A stretch of DNA of 64,000 nucleotides from Thiobacillus denitrificans (GCA_002343685.1 DDRS01000021.1:62001-126000); one strand, 5' to 3'. Positions 35,163 to 43,382 are shown, counted from the first letter of the stretch. Translations and numbers: made by a program. The notes: a model not told the origin generated them from the letters alone.

Positions 35163-36005
35163 ATGTCCCGCACACCCTCCGCTTCACGCGCCCGCACCCG
35201 TCGTATCGGTCTGCTTGGTCTGCTGCTCGCCACGGCACTCACGCCGGCCGGCATTCTGATAGGCACGGTCACCGCCGCTGCCCTGGTTGGGGGGCTGGCG
35301 CTCCACCTGGATCGCGCCAGACCCGCGCCGCCGGCTGCCATCGCGCCTCCCCTTGTCGCAAAGCAACGGCTGCAACCGCTCGCCATCGAACACAAGGGGG
35401 AAACTCTCTCGCTTGTCATGGCCGAGAGCGATTTTGCAGACGGCGGCAACCTGGACCCATTCATCCTCACCGGGCCGTCACCCGGCAATCCTGCCGGCAA
35501 CGAGGCGGCGCCTGACCGTATGGAACACGGCATGCCGGGCCCAGACCGCGCGCCGGACGGCAAACCTGACAGAGCGCGTCCTTTGGCGCCGTCGCATCCA
35601 CCATCGGGCGAACCCGCCGGCATCCCGCCCGGCGACGGATCCTTCTTTCCTGCAGGGAAGCCGCAAGGCAGCCCTGCCGTCCCGCCCCAGGCAAGCGGCC
35701 CCTCCAACCCACCTCCAGGCGGCCCGCACTCACCCGAGCATAACGGCCCGACCGGGGGACCCGATGCACCCGGGACCCCGACATCGCCCGACGATGCACC
35801 GGGCGGGAACATGCCGCCGAACCCGTTCCCAGTTGCCGATCCCGGTTCGTGGACGCCGCCCCAAACGGACACGCCCCTCGCCCCGCCGTCAGGCCAGCAA
35901 GCGGCGACCCAGCCTCATGCCGTACCGGAACCGTCGGTGATGGGATTGATGGCGCTCGGTATCGCCGCCCTGCTCTGGATGGGGCGCCGTCGGACGATGC
36001 CGTAG
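35163..36005 (+). CDS. PEP-CTERM protein, Pro/Gly-rich (exosortase A substrate candidate)
   Basis: 280 aa. A basic start and hydrophobic segment (about residues 15-45) act as signal or anchor. Residues 100-245 are a low-complexity stretch rich in Pro, Gly, Ser, Asp and His (PPSGEPAGIPPGD and similar), probably an extended, heavily modified region. The C-terminus is a textbook sorting signal: VPEPS at about 254, a hydrophobic helix (VMGLMALGIAALLWM) and the basic tail GRRRTMP. Exosortase A should cleave at the PEP motif. Start chosen at the ATG 35163; no strong ribosome site. Apparently monocistronic. Confidence 0.88.
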   Translation: MSRTPSASRARTRRIGLLGLLLATALTPAGILIGTVTAAALVGGLALHLDRARPAPPAAIAPPLVAKQRLQPLAIEHKGETLSLVMAESDFADGGNLDPFILTGPSPGNPAGNEAAPDRMEHGMPGPDRAPDGKPDRARPLAPSHPPSGEPAGIPPGDGSFFPAGKPQGSPAVPPQASGPSNPPPGGPHSPEHNGPTGGPDAPGTPTSPDDAPGGNMPPNPFPVADPGSWTPPQTDTPLAPPSGQQAATQPHAVPEPSVMGLMALGIAALLWMGRRRTMP

Positions 36006-36019
36006 GGGACAGCCGGATT

Positions 36020-36946
36020 CTAGACGCCTGCCGCCTGCTGGTCGGCGTGGTAACTTGAACGCACCATCGGCCCACAGGCGGCGTGCTTGAAGCCCATTGC
36101 CAGCGCTTCCTGCTCGAACTGGGCGAAGCGTTCTGGGGTGACGAAGCGCAGCACTGGCAGATGATGCTGTGAAGGCTGCAGATATTGACCCAGCGTCAGC
36201 ATGTCCACATCGTGTGCACGCAGATCGCGCATCACCTGCAGGATCTCGTCGTCGTCCTCGCCCAGCCCCAGCATGAGGCCGGATTTGGTCGGGATGTCTG
36301 GATGGCGTGCCTTGAAATCCTGGAGCAATTTCAGCGAATGCGCATAATCCGCACCGGGACGCGCCGCCTTGTACAGGCGCGGCACGGTTTCCAGATTGTG
36401 GTTCATCACGTCGGGCGGGGCGGTGGCGAGCATGTCGAGCGCCTTGTCGAGCCGCCCGCGGAAATCCGGGGTCAGGATCTCGATCCGCGTCGACGGCGAA
36501 GACTCACGCACGGCAGCGATGCACTGCGCAAAATGTTCGGCGCCGCCATCGCGCAAATCGTCGCGGTCGACACTGGTGATCACTACGTATTTCAATGCCA
36601 TCAGCGCAATCGTATCGGCCAGATGGCGCGGTTCGTCAACGTCTGGCGGCAGTGGCGTACCATGGCCGACGTCACAGAAAGGACAGCGCCGCGTGCACAA
36701 GTCGCCGAGGATCATGAAGGTGGCGGTGCCATGGCCGAAGCATTCGCCCAGGTTGGGGCACGAGGCCTCTTCGCACACCGTGTGCAGCTTCGCCTCGCGC
36801 AGGATGCCCTTCAGCCGGGCCACGTTGGGCACGTTGGGCGACTTGGCGCGGATCCAGGACGGCAGCCGCATCCTGGGTTGCGGCACGATCTTGATCGGGA
36901 TGCGCGCGGTCTTGGCTGCGCCTTTGTGCTGGAGAGGGTCTGCCAT
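36020..36946 (-). CDS. lipA: Lipoyl synthase
   Basis: 308 aa radical-SAM enzyme that inserts two sulfurs into protein-bound octanoyl groups. The auxiliary-cluster motif CEEASCPNLGEC (C-x4-C-x5-C, about 60) and the radical SAM motif CTRRCPFC (C-x3-C-x2-C, about 87) are intact, and the C-terminal VRSSYHAD holds the conserved RSSY. Start at ATG 36946 (MADPLQHKG). It has its own 107-bp upstream region with a palindrome, separating it from the Rieske gene. Confidence 0.97.
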   Translation of the reverse strand: MADPLQHKGAAKTARIPIKIVPQPRMRLPSWIRAKSPNVPNVARLKGILREAKLHTVCEEASCPNLGECFGHGTATFMILGDLCTRRCPFCDVGHGTPLPPDVDEPRHLADTIALMALKYVVITSVDRDDLRDGGAEHFAQCIAAVRESSPSTRIEILTPDFRGRLDKALDMLATAPPDVMNHNLETVPRLYKAARPGADYAHSLKLLQDFKARHPDIPTKSGLMLGLGEDDDEILQVMRDLRAHDVDMLTLGQYLQPSQHHLPVLRFVTPERFAQFEQEALAMGFKHAACGPMVRSSYHADQQAAGV

Positions 36947-37018
36947 GGTCTGAACATATCGGGAAATGCAATTCCCCGATTCTAGCCTATGCGTCCAACA
37001 ACCCTGACCCTGCCGGCT

Positions 37019-37036
37019 GTATGGTGTGCACCATAC
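37019..37036. promoter_or_regulatory. Palindrome upstream of lipA (possible operator)
   Basis: GTATGGTGTGCACCATAC: two 8-bp arms with a 2-bp centre, in the 107-bp gap between the Rieske gene stop and the lipA start (about 72 bp before the ATG). The GGT...ACC half-sites recall GntR-family operators such as PdhR sites, which control lipA in enterics; that link is a guess. A second, weaker dyad (GGGAA/TTCCC, 36961-36976) lies closer to the ATG. Confidence 0.4.
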
Positions 37037-37053
37037 CCGACTCGATCGGCAGT

Positions 37054-37362
37054 CTAGACTTCCACCCAGACCTGGCCGGCTTCTATTTTCACCGGATAGG
37101 TCCGGATCGGCTCGTCTGCGGGGTCGCAGGTGGGCTGACCGGTGGTGAGGTCGAAATAACTGCCGTGCAACGAGCACTTGATCTTGCCGTCCTTGATACA
37201 GCCCAGGTACAGCGAGTAATCCTCGTGGCTGCACATCTCGTCGACAACGTAATGGGTGCCGCCGGCATTGCATAGCAGCAGCCGCTTGCCGTCGACAAGG
37301 ACGCGCTTCATCTCGGCGGGTTTGAGCTCGTCGGCGGCGGCGATGGCAATGTATTCGCCCAT
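37054..37362 (-). CDS. Rieske-type [2Fe-2S] ferredoxin
   Basis: 102 aa, a free-standing Rieske domain. CSHEDYSLYLG and KCSLHGSYFDLTTG give the C-x-H-x16-C-x2-H cluster ligands. Similar to the ferredoxins of non-haem iron oxygenases, but no oxygenase gene is nearby. It is coupled to the TrpD-like gene (TGATG at 37362; a GTG one codon earlier would overlap as GTGA), so the two probably work together. Confidence 0.92.
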   Translation of the reverse strand: MGEYIAIAAADELKPAEMKRVLVDGKRLLLCNAGGTHYVVDEMCSHEDYSLYLGCIKDGKIKCSLHGSYFDLTTGQPTCDPADEPIRTYPVKIEAGQVWVEV

Positions 37363-38477
37363 CACTTGACCCGTGTGACGGCCTTGCCGGAATCCAGCAC
37401 GGCACGAATCTGCGCGGCTGCGTCGGCCACGCTGGCGGCCTTGCCGACGTGATGCAGGACAATCGAACCGGCCAGCACCAGCGAATCATAGGTCGCGCCC
37501 TTGTCGCCCTTGAGCGCCAGGATGCCCGCTTCGGCAGCGGCGTGCGCGGTGGCCTTGATGTCGATCGCGGCGACGATCTCGTCCTCGCCCGCTTCAGTGG
37601 CGACCGCGCCGGGCAGTGGCACCGCGCGTACCGGCTGATCGATGCCGAGCGCCACTGGATCGACCGTCGCTTCGATTTCGGCATCCCGATCGTGATAGTG
37701 GAAATATTTGCCTGCCTGACGCAGCGACGGGATCACCCCGCCTTCGACGCCACGCACGATGCAGGCAGTGTCGAAGCCGGCCTCGCGCGCGAGATCGGCA
37801 TACACCGGCGGATAAGGCTTGTGTACGTAGCCTGTGACGAAATGGGTCAGCTTGCGGCCCTGTATGGGCTTGGATAGCACTTCCACCGTAGTCAGTACCT
37901 GGCGCTTGATCATCTGTGCACGCAGCGTGGTGAGGTTGTGCAGACCGGGATTGGATTGCGCCTGGTCGATGTAGGTCCAGCCGAGGGTGGGATCGGCCAA
38001 CCGCGCGGCTGCCTCCGTTGGCGTCAGGTTCACCGGTACGCCCGCCGCTTCCAGCACGTGACGCGCCGTCACGCCATATTTGGGCCCGACCTTGTCGAGG
38101 CCGTGGCTGACGACGTGCACGCCGAATTCGGCCAGCAAGGGGCCCAGGAAAGGCGCGGCAGGCAGGCAACGGTTGTAGCCGTCATAAGGATCGCCGATGT
38201 CGATCACTTCGTCGACATCGGCCGTGACGCGGCGGGTGGTTTCGAGTACGGCATCGAGCACGCCGCGATTTTCCTCCTGCGTCTCGCGTTTCATGCGCAG
38301 GGCGATGAAATAGATGCCGACCTGAATCGGGTCGATCACGTTGTCGATGATGGCCTTGGTGCCCAGATGCGCCTCGGTGCGGCTGATGTTCTTGGACAGA
38401 TCCGGACCGGTGGCGATGCGCTGGATGATCGAGCGCATCAGGAGCTTGGGGTCGGACGGCAGCGTGTCGGTGCTCAT
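37362..38477 (-). CDS. TrpD-like glycosyltransferase-fold protein, PRPP motif absent
   Basis: 371 aa. The N-terminal helical bundle and central alpha/beta domain (LAEFGVHVVSHGLDKVGPKYGVTARHVLEAAG, in part) follow anthranilate phosphoribosyltransferase. The PRPP-binding GTGGD loop, however, is replaced by DIGDPYDGYNR (about residue 97). It is therefore unlikely to be the tryptophan enzyme; TrpD2-type proteins show similar losses. Start at ATG 38477, with GGAG six bases upstream; an in-frame ATG at 38489 lacks a site. Coupled to the Rieske ferredoxin. Function unknown. Confidence 0.75.
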   Translation of the reverse strand: MSTDTLPSDPKLLMRSIIQRIATGPDLSKNISRTEAHLGTKAIIDNVIDPIQVGIYFIALRMKRETQEENRGVLDAVLETTRRVTADVDEVIDIGDPYDGYNRCLPAAPFLGPLLAEFGVHVVSHGLDKVGPKYGVTARHVLEAAGVPVNLTPTEAAARLADPTLGWTYIDQAQSNPGLHNLTTLRAQMIKRQVLTTVEVLSKPIQGRKLTHFVTGYVHKPYPPVYADLAREAGFDTACIVRGVEGGVIPSLRQAGKYFHYHDRDAEIEATVDPVALGIDQPVRAVPLPGAVATEAGEDEIVAAIDIKATAHAAAEAGILALKGDKGATYDSLVLAGSIVLHHVGKAASVADAAAQIRAVLDSGKAVTRVK

Positions 38478-38494
38478 GAATAACTCCATTAGAA

Positions 38495-38514
38495 GTTATA
38501 AGAATACTTATAAC
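38495..38514. promoter_or_regulatory. AT-rich palindrome upstream of the TrpD-like/Rieske pair
   Basis: GTTATAAGAATACTTATAAC: perfect 8-bp arms, 4-base centre, 17 bp before the TrpD-like ATG. It stands out in a GC-rich genome and sits where an operator covering the promoter would lie. Size and composition would suit an ArsR- or Rrf2-type repressor, but no regulator gene is adjacent. Confidence 0.5.
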
Positions 38515-38526
38515 CAAGTAAATCAG

Positions 38527-39195
38527 TCAAGAATAGATCGTGTCCCGCAGGCAGCGGACAAGCGCCTGTCCGGCTTCGGCCGGAGACAATTTCACGCCGA
38601 GATCGCGACATTGCGTCACCCGCATCCCCGCGTAGCCACACGGGTTGATAGCGGCGAACGGACGCATATCCATGTCGACGTTGAACGCCAGGCCATGATA
38701 CGTGCAGCCATGTCTGACGCGCAGGCCGAGGGCGGCTATTTTCGCACCCTCGACATACACGCCTGGCGCGCCTCCCAGACGGGCGGATGCCACGCCCTGC
38801 TCCGCCAGGAGGTTGATCACGGCCTGTTCCAGGCGTGTCACCAGCTCGCGGATGCCGTAGCCACGCCGCCGCAGGTCGATCAGCACGTAGACCACGACTT
38901 GTCCCGGCCCGTGATAGGTAATCTGCCCGCCGCGGTCGATCGGCACGACGGGAATGTCGGTCGCGGCGATCAGGTGCTCCGGCTTGCCGGCCTGACCCTG
39001 CGTGTAGACGGGTGAATGTTCAAGCAGCCAGATTTCGTCCGCAGCATCGGGCGCACGACGTGCGGTGAAAATCTGCATCGCTCGCCAGGTCGAAATATAG
39101 TCGACCTGCCCCAGGTCCCGGATCAGCACCTGACCGTCGGTCCCGCACCGCTCCTTCAGGGCGCCCCCCTTTGAATCCCGGTCTCTGGCAATCAC
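38527..39195 (-). CDS. lipB: Octanoyltransferase
   Basis: 222 aa. Transfers octanoyl from ACP to lipoyl domains, supplying LipA. RGGQITYHGPGQVVVY (about 90), GAKIAALGLR with the catalytic Lys (about 150) and AINPCGYAGMRVTQ with the catalytic Cys (about 185) are all present. The start is GTG 39195, overlapping the DUF493 stop as GTGA. Separated from lipA by the TrpD-like/Rieske pair, an unusual insertion in the common lipB-lipA order. Confidence 0.96.
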   Translation of the reverse strand: MIARDRDSKGGALKERCGTDGQVLIRDLGQVDYISTWRAMQIFTARRAPDAADEIWLLEHSPVYTQGQAGKPEHLIAATDIPVVPIDRGGQITYHGPGQVVVYVLIDLRRRGYGIRELVTRLEQAVINLLAEQGVASARLGGAPGVYVEGAKIAALGLRVRHGCTYHGLAFNVDMDMRPFAAINPCGYAGMRVTQCRDLGVKLSPAEAGQALVRCLRDTIYS

Positions 39196-39458
39196 AGGGC
39201 CATCTTCACCCACGGATGGGCGGTGATTTCTCGATACAGCGCATCGAGCTGGGCTTTCGAGGTGGCGCGCACCACGCAGGTCACCGACAGGTAGTTGCCG
39301 CTGCTGGATACGCGCATCTCGACGGTCTCGGCCTTGAAATCTGGCGCATGCCTCAGCACCAGTTCGACCATGGTCTGCGCAAAATCGTCGCGGCGTTCAC
39401 CCATGATCTTGATGGGGAAGTCGGTGGGGAATTGCAGCAGGGTTTCCTGTTCGCTCAT
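39192..39458 (-). CDS. ybeD: DUF493 / YbeD family protein
   Basis: 88 aa ferredoxin-like-fold protein. FPTDFPIKIMGERRDDFAQTM and SSSGNYLSVTCVVRATSKAQ match the YbeD family, which is almost always next to lipB and thought to be a small regulatory (ACT-like) protein. Overlaps dat upstream and lipB downstream by 4 bp each. Confidence 0.93.
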   Translation of the reverse strand: MSEQETLLQFPTDFPIKIMGERRDDFAQTMVELVLRHAPDFKAETVEMRVSSSGNYLSVTCVVRATSKAQLDALYREITAHPWVKMAL

Positions 39459-40318
39459 GACCGCATCACCTGTTGTTTGAAGATCTGGTACAGCGCATCC
39501 ATCCGCCGGGCCAGCGGCCCCGGCACGCCGGCGCCGACCGGCACGCCGTCCAGCACCACGATCGCCATGATCTCCTTGGTGGACGAGGTCATCCAGAGTT
39601 CGTCCGCGCCACGCACCTCGGCTTCGGTAATCGCCCGCACCTCGTGCGGTATGTCGTGGGCAGCGGCGAGTTCCAGCACCACGTCGTAGGTAATGCCGGT
39701 CAGCATCAGGCTGGACGGCGGCGGTGCCCGTAGCATGCCATCCTTGACCACAAAGATATTGCTTGCCGCCCCTTCGGTCAGCAGACCGTCGCGCAGCATC
39801 ACGGTTTCGGCACAGCCCGCGTCCACCGCCTGCTGGCGCAGCAGGAGATTAGCCAGTAGCGAAATGGCCTTGATATTGCAGCGCAGCCAGCGGTTGTCGA
39901 CCGCGCTGACGGCACAGACGCCGGCAGCCTTCTGCGCCGGCGTGGCCGTCACCAAAGGCTGCGCAAACATGAACACGGTCGGCGACACATCGGGTGGAAA
40001 GGCATGGTCGCGCAGAGGCTGTCCTTCGGCGGGCGTACCGCGCGTCACCTGGATATAGACCGACTGGTCGGCGAAATCCTGCCGCGCGATCAACTGCAGG
40101 ATGCACTCACGCCACTCGGCCACGCTGTGCGGGTTGGCCAGACGGATTCCGTCGAGGCTGAACTGCAGGCGGCGCAGGTGCGCGTCGAGCCGGAAGGGTT
40201 TCCCCGAATACACCGGGACCAATTCGTAGACGCCGTCGCCGAATACAAAGCCACGGTCGAGCACCGACACCTTCGCCTCGGCGAGCGGCAGGAACTGTCC
40301 GTTCAGATAGACGCTCAC
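39455..40318 (-). CDS. dat: D-amino acid aminotransferase
   Basis: 287 aa fold-type IV PLP enzyme. DRGFVFGDGVYELVPVY (about 22), the PLP lysine in RWLRCNIKAISLLANLLL (about 145), and LLTEGAASNIFVVKDG (about 178) are diagnostic. Interconverts D-alanine and D-glutamate, feeding peptidoglycan synthesis, which fits the neighbouring wall genes. The start is GTG 40318, overlapping the carboxypeptidase-like stop as GTGA. A branched-chain aminotransferase is the alternative but less likely here. Confidence 0.9.
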   Translation of the reverse strand: MSVYLNGQFLPLAEAKVSVLDRGFVFGDGVYELVPVYSGKPFRLDAHLRRLQFSLDGIRLANPHSVAEWRECILQLIARQDFADQSVYIQVTRGTPAEGQPLRDHAFPPDVSPTVFMFAQPLVTATPAQKAAGVCAVSAVDNRWLRCNIKAISLLANLLLRQQAVDAGCAETVMLRDGLLTEGAASNIFVVKDGMLRAPPPSSLMLTGITYDVVLELAAAHDIPHEVRAITEAEVRGADELWMTSSTKEIMAIVVLDGVPVGAGVPGPLARRMDALYQIFKQQVMRS

Positions 40319-41445
40319 TTTGCAAACAGCAGCCGGATCGAATCCCAGCCGCGGCCGAACAGGCCGGCCACGCCGACATCCTCCAGGGCGACCAGCGGAT
40401 AGTCGCCGAGCGATTTGCCGTCGAGCGTCAGCCGCAGGGTACCCAGGCGCTGCCCCCTGTTGATCGGCGCCACGATGGGCTGCCGGGTGATGACTTCCGC
40501 CTTGACGCGTGCGGCGCTACCTCGCGGGACCAGCAGATGGAAATCCTGCTCGAACCCCATACTCACCGACGGGCGCTCACCCCGGTAGATATTGATGACC
40601 TTGACGGCCTGGCGAGCCCGATAAAGCGGCACACTGTCGAAATTCTCGAAACCGTAATTCAGCAGCTTCAACGCGTCCTGCGTACGCTGCGCATCCGAGC
40701 GTGCATCCAGTACCACCGCGATGCGGCGCTGGTCGCCGCGCTGCGCCGAAGCCGCCATGCAATAGCCGGCCTGCGGCGTACGCCCGACCTTCAGGCCGGT
40801 CACGGTGCTGTCGCGCCACAACAGTCGGTTGCCGTTGTAATACGTGATGCCCTTGTAAGGCAGCTCCTTCTGGCTGAAGAAGGGCAGCCGTTCCGGGAAA
40901 TCGCGCGCCAGTGCGCGACCGAGCAAGGCGAGGTCGCGTGCGCTCGATTCATGGCCCGGCTCATTCAGGCCGGTCGCATTCATGAAGCGGGTCTTGCTCA
41001 TGCCCAGTCGCTTGGCCTCGCGGTTCATGCGCGCGACGAACGCGGCCTCGCTGCCATCCGCTGCCGTCACCAGCGCAATCGTGGCGTCGCTGGCCGATTC
41101 CACCAGCATCGCCTGCAGCAGCGTATCGACGCTCACCTGGTCGCCCGCCTTGAGGAAGACGCGCGAACCATCCATCTGGGTGGCCGCCGCCGGCACGGTC
41201 ACCATCTCGCCCAGGCTCAGCTTGTTCTTGCGGATATCGCCCAGCAGAACATAGGCTGTCATCAGCTGGGTCAGCGAGGCCGGGGCCAACGGCAGGTCGG
41301 CCTGGCTGGCCGCCAGCTCGCGCCCGCTTGCCTGGTCGATCACGACCCAGGCACGCGACGAGACATTGGGCGGAGCGGCCCATGTCGTTGCTGTAAACAA
41401 GAGTGCCAGCCCCAGCCAGAAGAATTTCATGTTCAGCCTTTTCAT
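40315..41445 (-). CDS. D-Ala-D-Ala carboxypeptidase homologue, catalytic motifs altered
   Basis: 376 aa, full length for PBP5/6-type enzymes, with signal peptide (cleavage near TTWA-APP), peptidase S11 domain and C-terminal PBP5 domain (about 275-365). All three catalytic motifs deviate: SxxK reads Ser57-Leu-Thr-Gln60, SxN reads Ser117-Ala-Ser119, and KTG reads Lys219-Val-Gly221. The nucleophilic Ser57 remains, but the general-base lysine is gone, so it is probably not an active carboxypeptidase. The frame is intact and it is coupled to rlpA (TGATG) and dat, so it is expressed and kept. The C-terminal amphipathic helix is short. Confidence 0.9.
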   Translation of the reverse strand: MKRLNMKFFWLGLALLFTATTWAAPPNVSSRAWVVIDQASGRELAASQADLPLAPASLTQLMTAYVLLGDIRKNKLSLGEMVTVPAAATQMDGSRVFLKAGDQVSVDTLLQAMLVESASDATIALVTAADGSEAAFVARMNREAKRLGMSKTRFMNATGLNEPGHESSARDLALLGRALARDFPERLPFFSQKELPYKGITYYNGNRLLWRDSTVTGLKVGRTPQAGYCMAASAQRGDQRRIAVVLDARSDAQRTQDALKLLNYGFENFDSVPLYRARQAVKVINIYRGERPSVSMGFEQDFHLLVPRGSAARVKAEVITRQPIVAPINRGQRLGTLRLTLDGKSLGDYPLVALEDVGVAGLFGRGWDSIRLLFAK

Positions 41446-42263
41446 CAATCGCGTTTGACCAGGACTGCATTCAGGTCGAGGCGTTCCCGCACGCGCGCAC
41501 GATCCGACTGTGCTGCATCGTCATTGGCATACGGGCCGAGCTGCACGCGATGCAACCCGCCATCCAGCACCACGCGCGTCTGGCTGGCGTCGATGTCAAG
41601 CTGGCGTTTCAGGCGGTCGAGCAACTGTTGCGCATTGTCGGCGCGCGAGAAGGCGCCTACCTGGAGGTAGATACCGTCCTGTAACGCCTTGCCCTGCGTG
41701 TCGTAAGTGTCGGGGTCGATGCTTTCCACCCGCACCCGGGCGCTGCCACGTCCCAGGTAACCCAGCTTGTAGGCCGCGGTATACGACAGGTCGATGATGC
41801 GCTTGCTGTGAAACGGCCCGCGATCGTTGATGCGCACCACCACCGATTTCCCGGTATCGAGCGACGTGACCCGCGCGTAGCTCGGAATCGGCAGGGTCGG
41901 ATGCGCAGCCGTCATGGCGTACATGTCGTAGGGCTCGCCCGAGGAGGTCTTCTTGCCCTGGAAACGGCGGCCATACCACGAGGCCAGCCCTTCCTCGCTG
42001 TAGGGCTGACGCGTGGTCTGCGGCGTATACGTCGTCCCCAGCGCGACATAGGTGCGGTTGGCAAAGGGGTGCAAGGGTTCCTTGCGCGGCACGGCGTCGG
42101 GGACGGCATCCAGATTTGCCGGCGGATTGGCCTCCGGACCGTCGTCGAGGTAATAGCCCCCGCCTTTGGGCGCAGTGGAGGCCTGTTTTGCCGGCGGCGT
42201 GCTGGCACATCCGCCGAGGGTCAAGGCGAGGGCAAGCAGCCCCAGGAGCGATTTAGTTTTCAT
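41445..42263 (-). CDS. rlpA: RlpA-like septal-ring lipoprotein / lytic transglycosylase
   Basis: 272 aa. Lipobox LTLGGCAS, a Pro-rich linker, then the double-psi barrel (EEGLASWYGRRFQGKKTSSGEPYD, in part; RVTSLDTGKSVVVRINDRGPF) with the Asp of NDRGPF, and a C-terminal SPOR domain (YLQVGAFSRADNAQQLLDRL, about 200-270) that binds denuded glycan at the septum. Lies between rodA and the carboxypeptidase homologue in the usual order. Confidence 0.95.
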   Translation of the reverse strand: MKTKSLLGLLALALTLGGCASTPPAKQASTAPKGGGYYLDDGPEANPPANLDAVPDAVPRKEPLHPFANRTYVALGTTYTPQTTRQPYSEEGLASWYGRRFQGKKTSSGEPYDMYAMTAAHPTLPIPSYARVTSLDTGKSVVVRINDRGPFHSKRIIDLSYTAAYKLGYLGRGSARVRVESIDPDTYDTQGKALQDGIYLQVGAFSRADNAQQLLDRLKRQLDIDASQTRVVLDGGLHRVQLGPYANDDAAQSDRARVRERLDLNAVLVKRD

Positions 42264-42281
42264 GGCACTTATTTTATCGCG

Positions 42282-43382
42282 TCATGATTTATTGAGTTGG
42301 CGATGCGTCGCCACGCTCATCAGGATACCCATCCCCAGCAGCAGCGTGACGAGCGCCGTTCCGCCGTAACTCATCAGTGGCAAAGGCACGCCGACCACCG
42401 GCAGGATGCCCGACACCATGCCCATGTTGACGAACACATAGGTGAACAGATTGAGGCTCAGGGTCGCCGCCATCAACCGGCCGAACAGCGTCGGCGCCCG
42501 CGCGGCGATGACCAGGCCGCGCGCGACGATGGCCAGGTACAGGCCGACCAGCAGGATGGCGCCGGCGTAACCGAATTCCTCGCCGAACACGGCATAGATG
42601 AAATCGGTGGTGCGCTCGGGAATGAAATCGAGCTGGTTCTGCGTGCCCTGCATCCACCCCTTGCCGAACAAGCCGCCGGACCCAATGGCAATGGTCGACT
42701 GGATGATGTGGTAGCCAGCGCCCAACGGGTCGGATGCCGGATCGAGCAGCATCAGCACGCGACGCTGCTGATAGTCATGCATCAGCCCCCACACCACGGG
42801 CAGACTCGCCGCGCCCAGCGTGGCGCCTCCGAGGATCACCTTCCACGGCAGGCCGGCAAAGAACAGCAGATAAAATCCCGATGCGCCGAGCATCAGCGCA
42901 GTACCCAGATCGGGCTGTCGCAGGATCAGCAGGAAGGGCACCAGCAGCAGGATGCCGCCGACCATGAAATGCTTGGCACGCAGTACCGCTTCGTTGCGCT
43001 GAAAATACCAGGCCAGCATCAGCGGCAAGGCCAGCTTCAACAGCTCGGACGGCTGAAACGCGATGAATCCCAGATCCAGCCAGCGGCGCGCACCGTTGCG
43101 GATCTCGCCGAACAGCGCCACTCCGACCAGCAGCACCACGCCCGCCGCATACAGGGGCGGCCCGACTTTTGACAGCAGATGCGGCGGCACGTTGGCCATC
43201 AACACCATCACCGCCAGCGCCAGCCCGATGTTGACCAGGTGGCCGCTGATGCGTACCGGACTCTGCCCCGAGGCGCTCGTCACCACCGCCAGGCTGATGC
43301 CCAGCACCAGCAGCGCCAGCGTCAGCAGGATGCCGTCGACATGGCGCAGGCCGCGCAGGAGCCAATGGCTAGTCCGAGGCAT
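42282..43382 (-). CDS. rodA: Peptidoglycan glycosyltransferase RodA
   Basis: 366 aa SEDS-family polymerase with ten membrane helices. NGARRWLDLGFIAFQPSELLKLAL and IGSGGLFGKGWMQGTQNQLDFIPE are hallmark loops; the catalytic Asp of the family lies in FIPERTTDFIYAV. Works with PBP2 in cell elongation. Its start overlaps the mrdA stop by 14 bp. Confidence 0.96.
   Translation of the reverse strand: MPRTSHWLLRGLRHVDGILLTLALLVLGISLAVVTSASGQSPVRISGHLVNIGLALAVMVLMANVPPHLLSKVGPPLYAAGVVLLVGVALFGEIRNGARRWLDLGFIAFQPSELLKLALPLMLAWYFQRNEAVLRAKHFMVGGILLLVPFLLILRQPDLGTALMLGASGFYLLFFAGLPWKVILGGATLGAASLPVVWGLMHDYQQRRVLMLLDPASDPLGAGYHIIQSTIAIGSGGLFGKGWMQGTQNQLDFIPERTTDFIYAVFGEEFGYAGAILLVGLYLAIVARGLVIAARAPTLFGRLMAATLSLNLFTYVFVNMGMVSGILPVVGVPLPLMSYGGTALVTLLLGMGILMSVATHRQLNKS

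Noticed and set aside
37362..38477. Annotation as trpD (tryptophan biosynthesis)
   Set aside because: PRPP loop GTGGD is missing and no trp genes are near.
40315..41445. Pseudogene call for the altered carboxypeptidase
   Set aside because: Frame, signal peptide, C-terminal domain and coupling to both neighbours are intact, so it is kept as a CDS with altered motifs.
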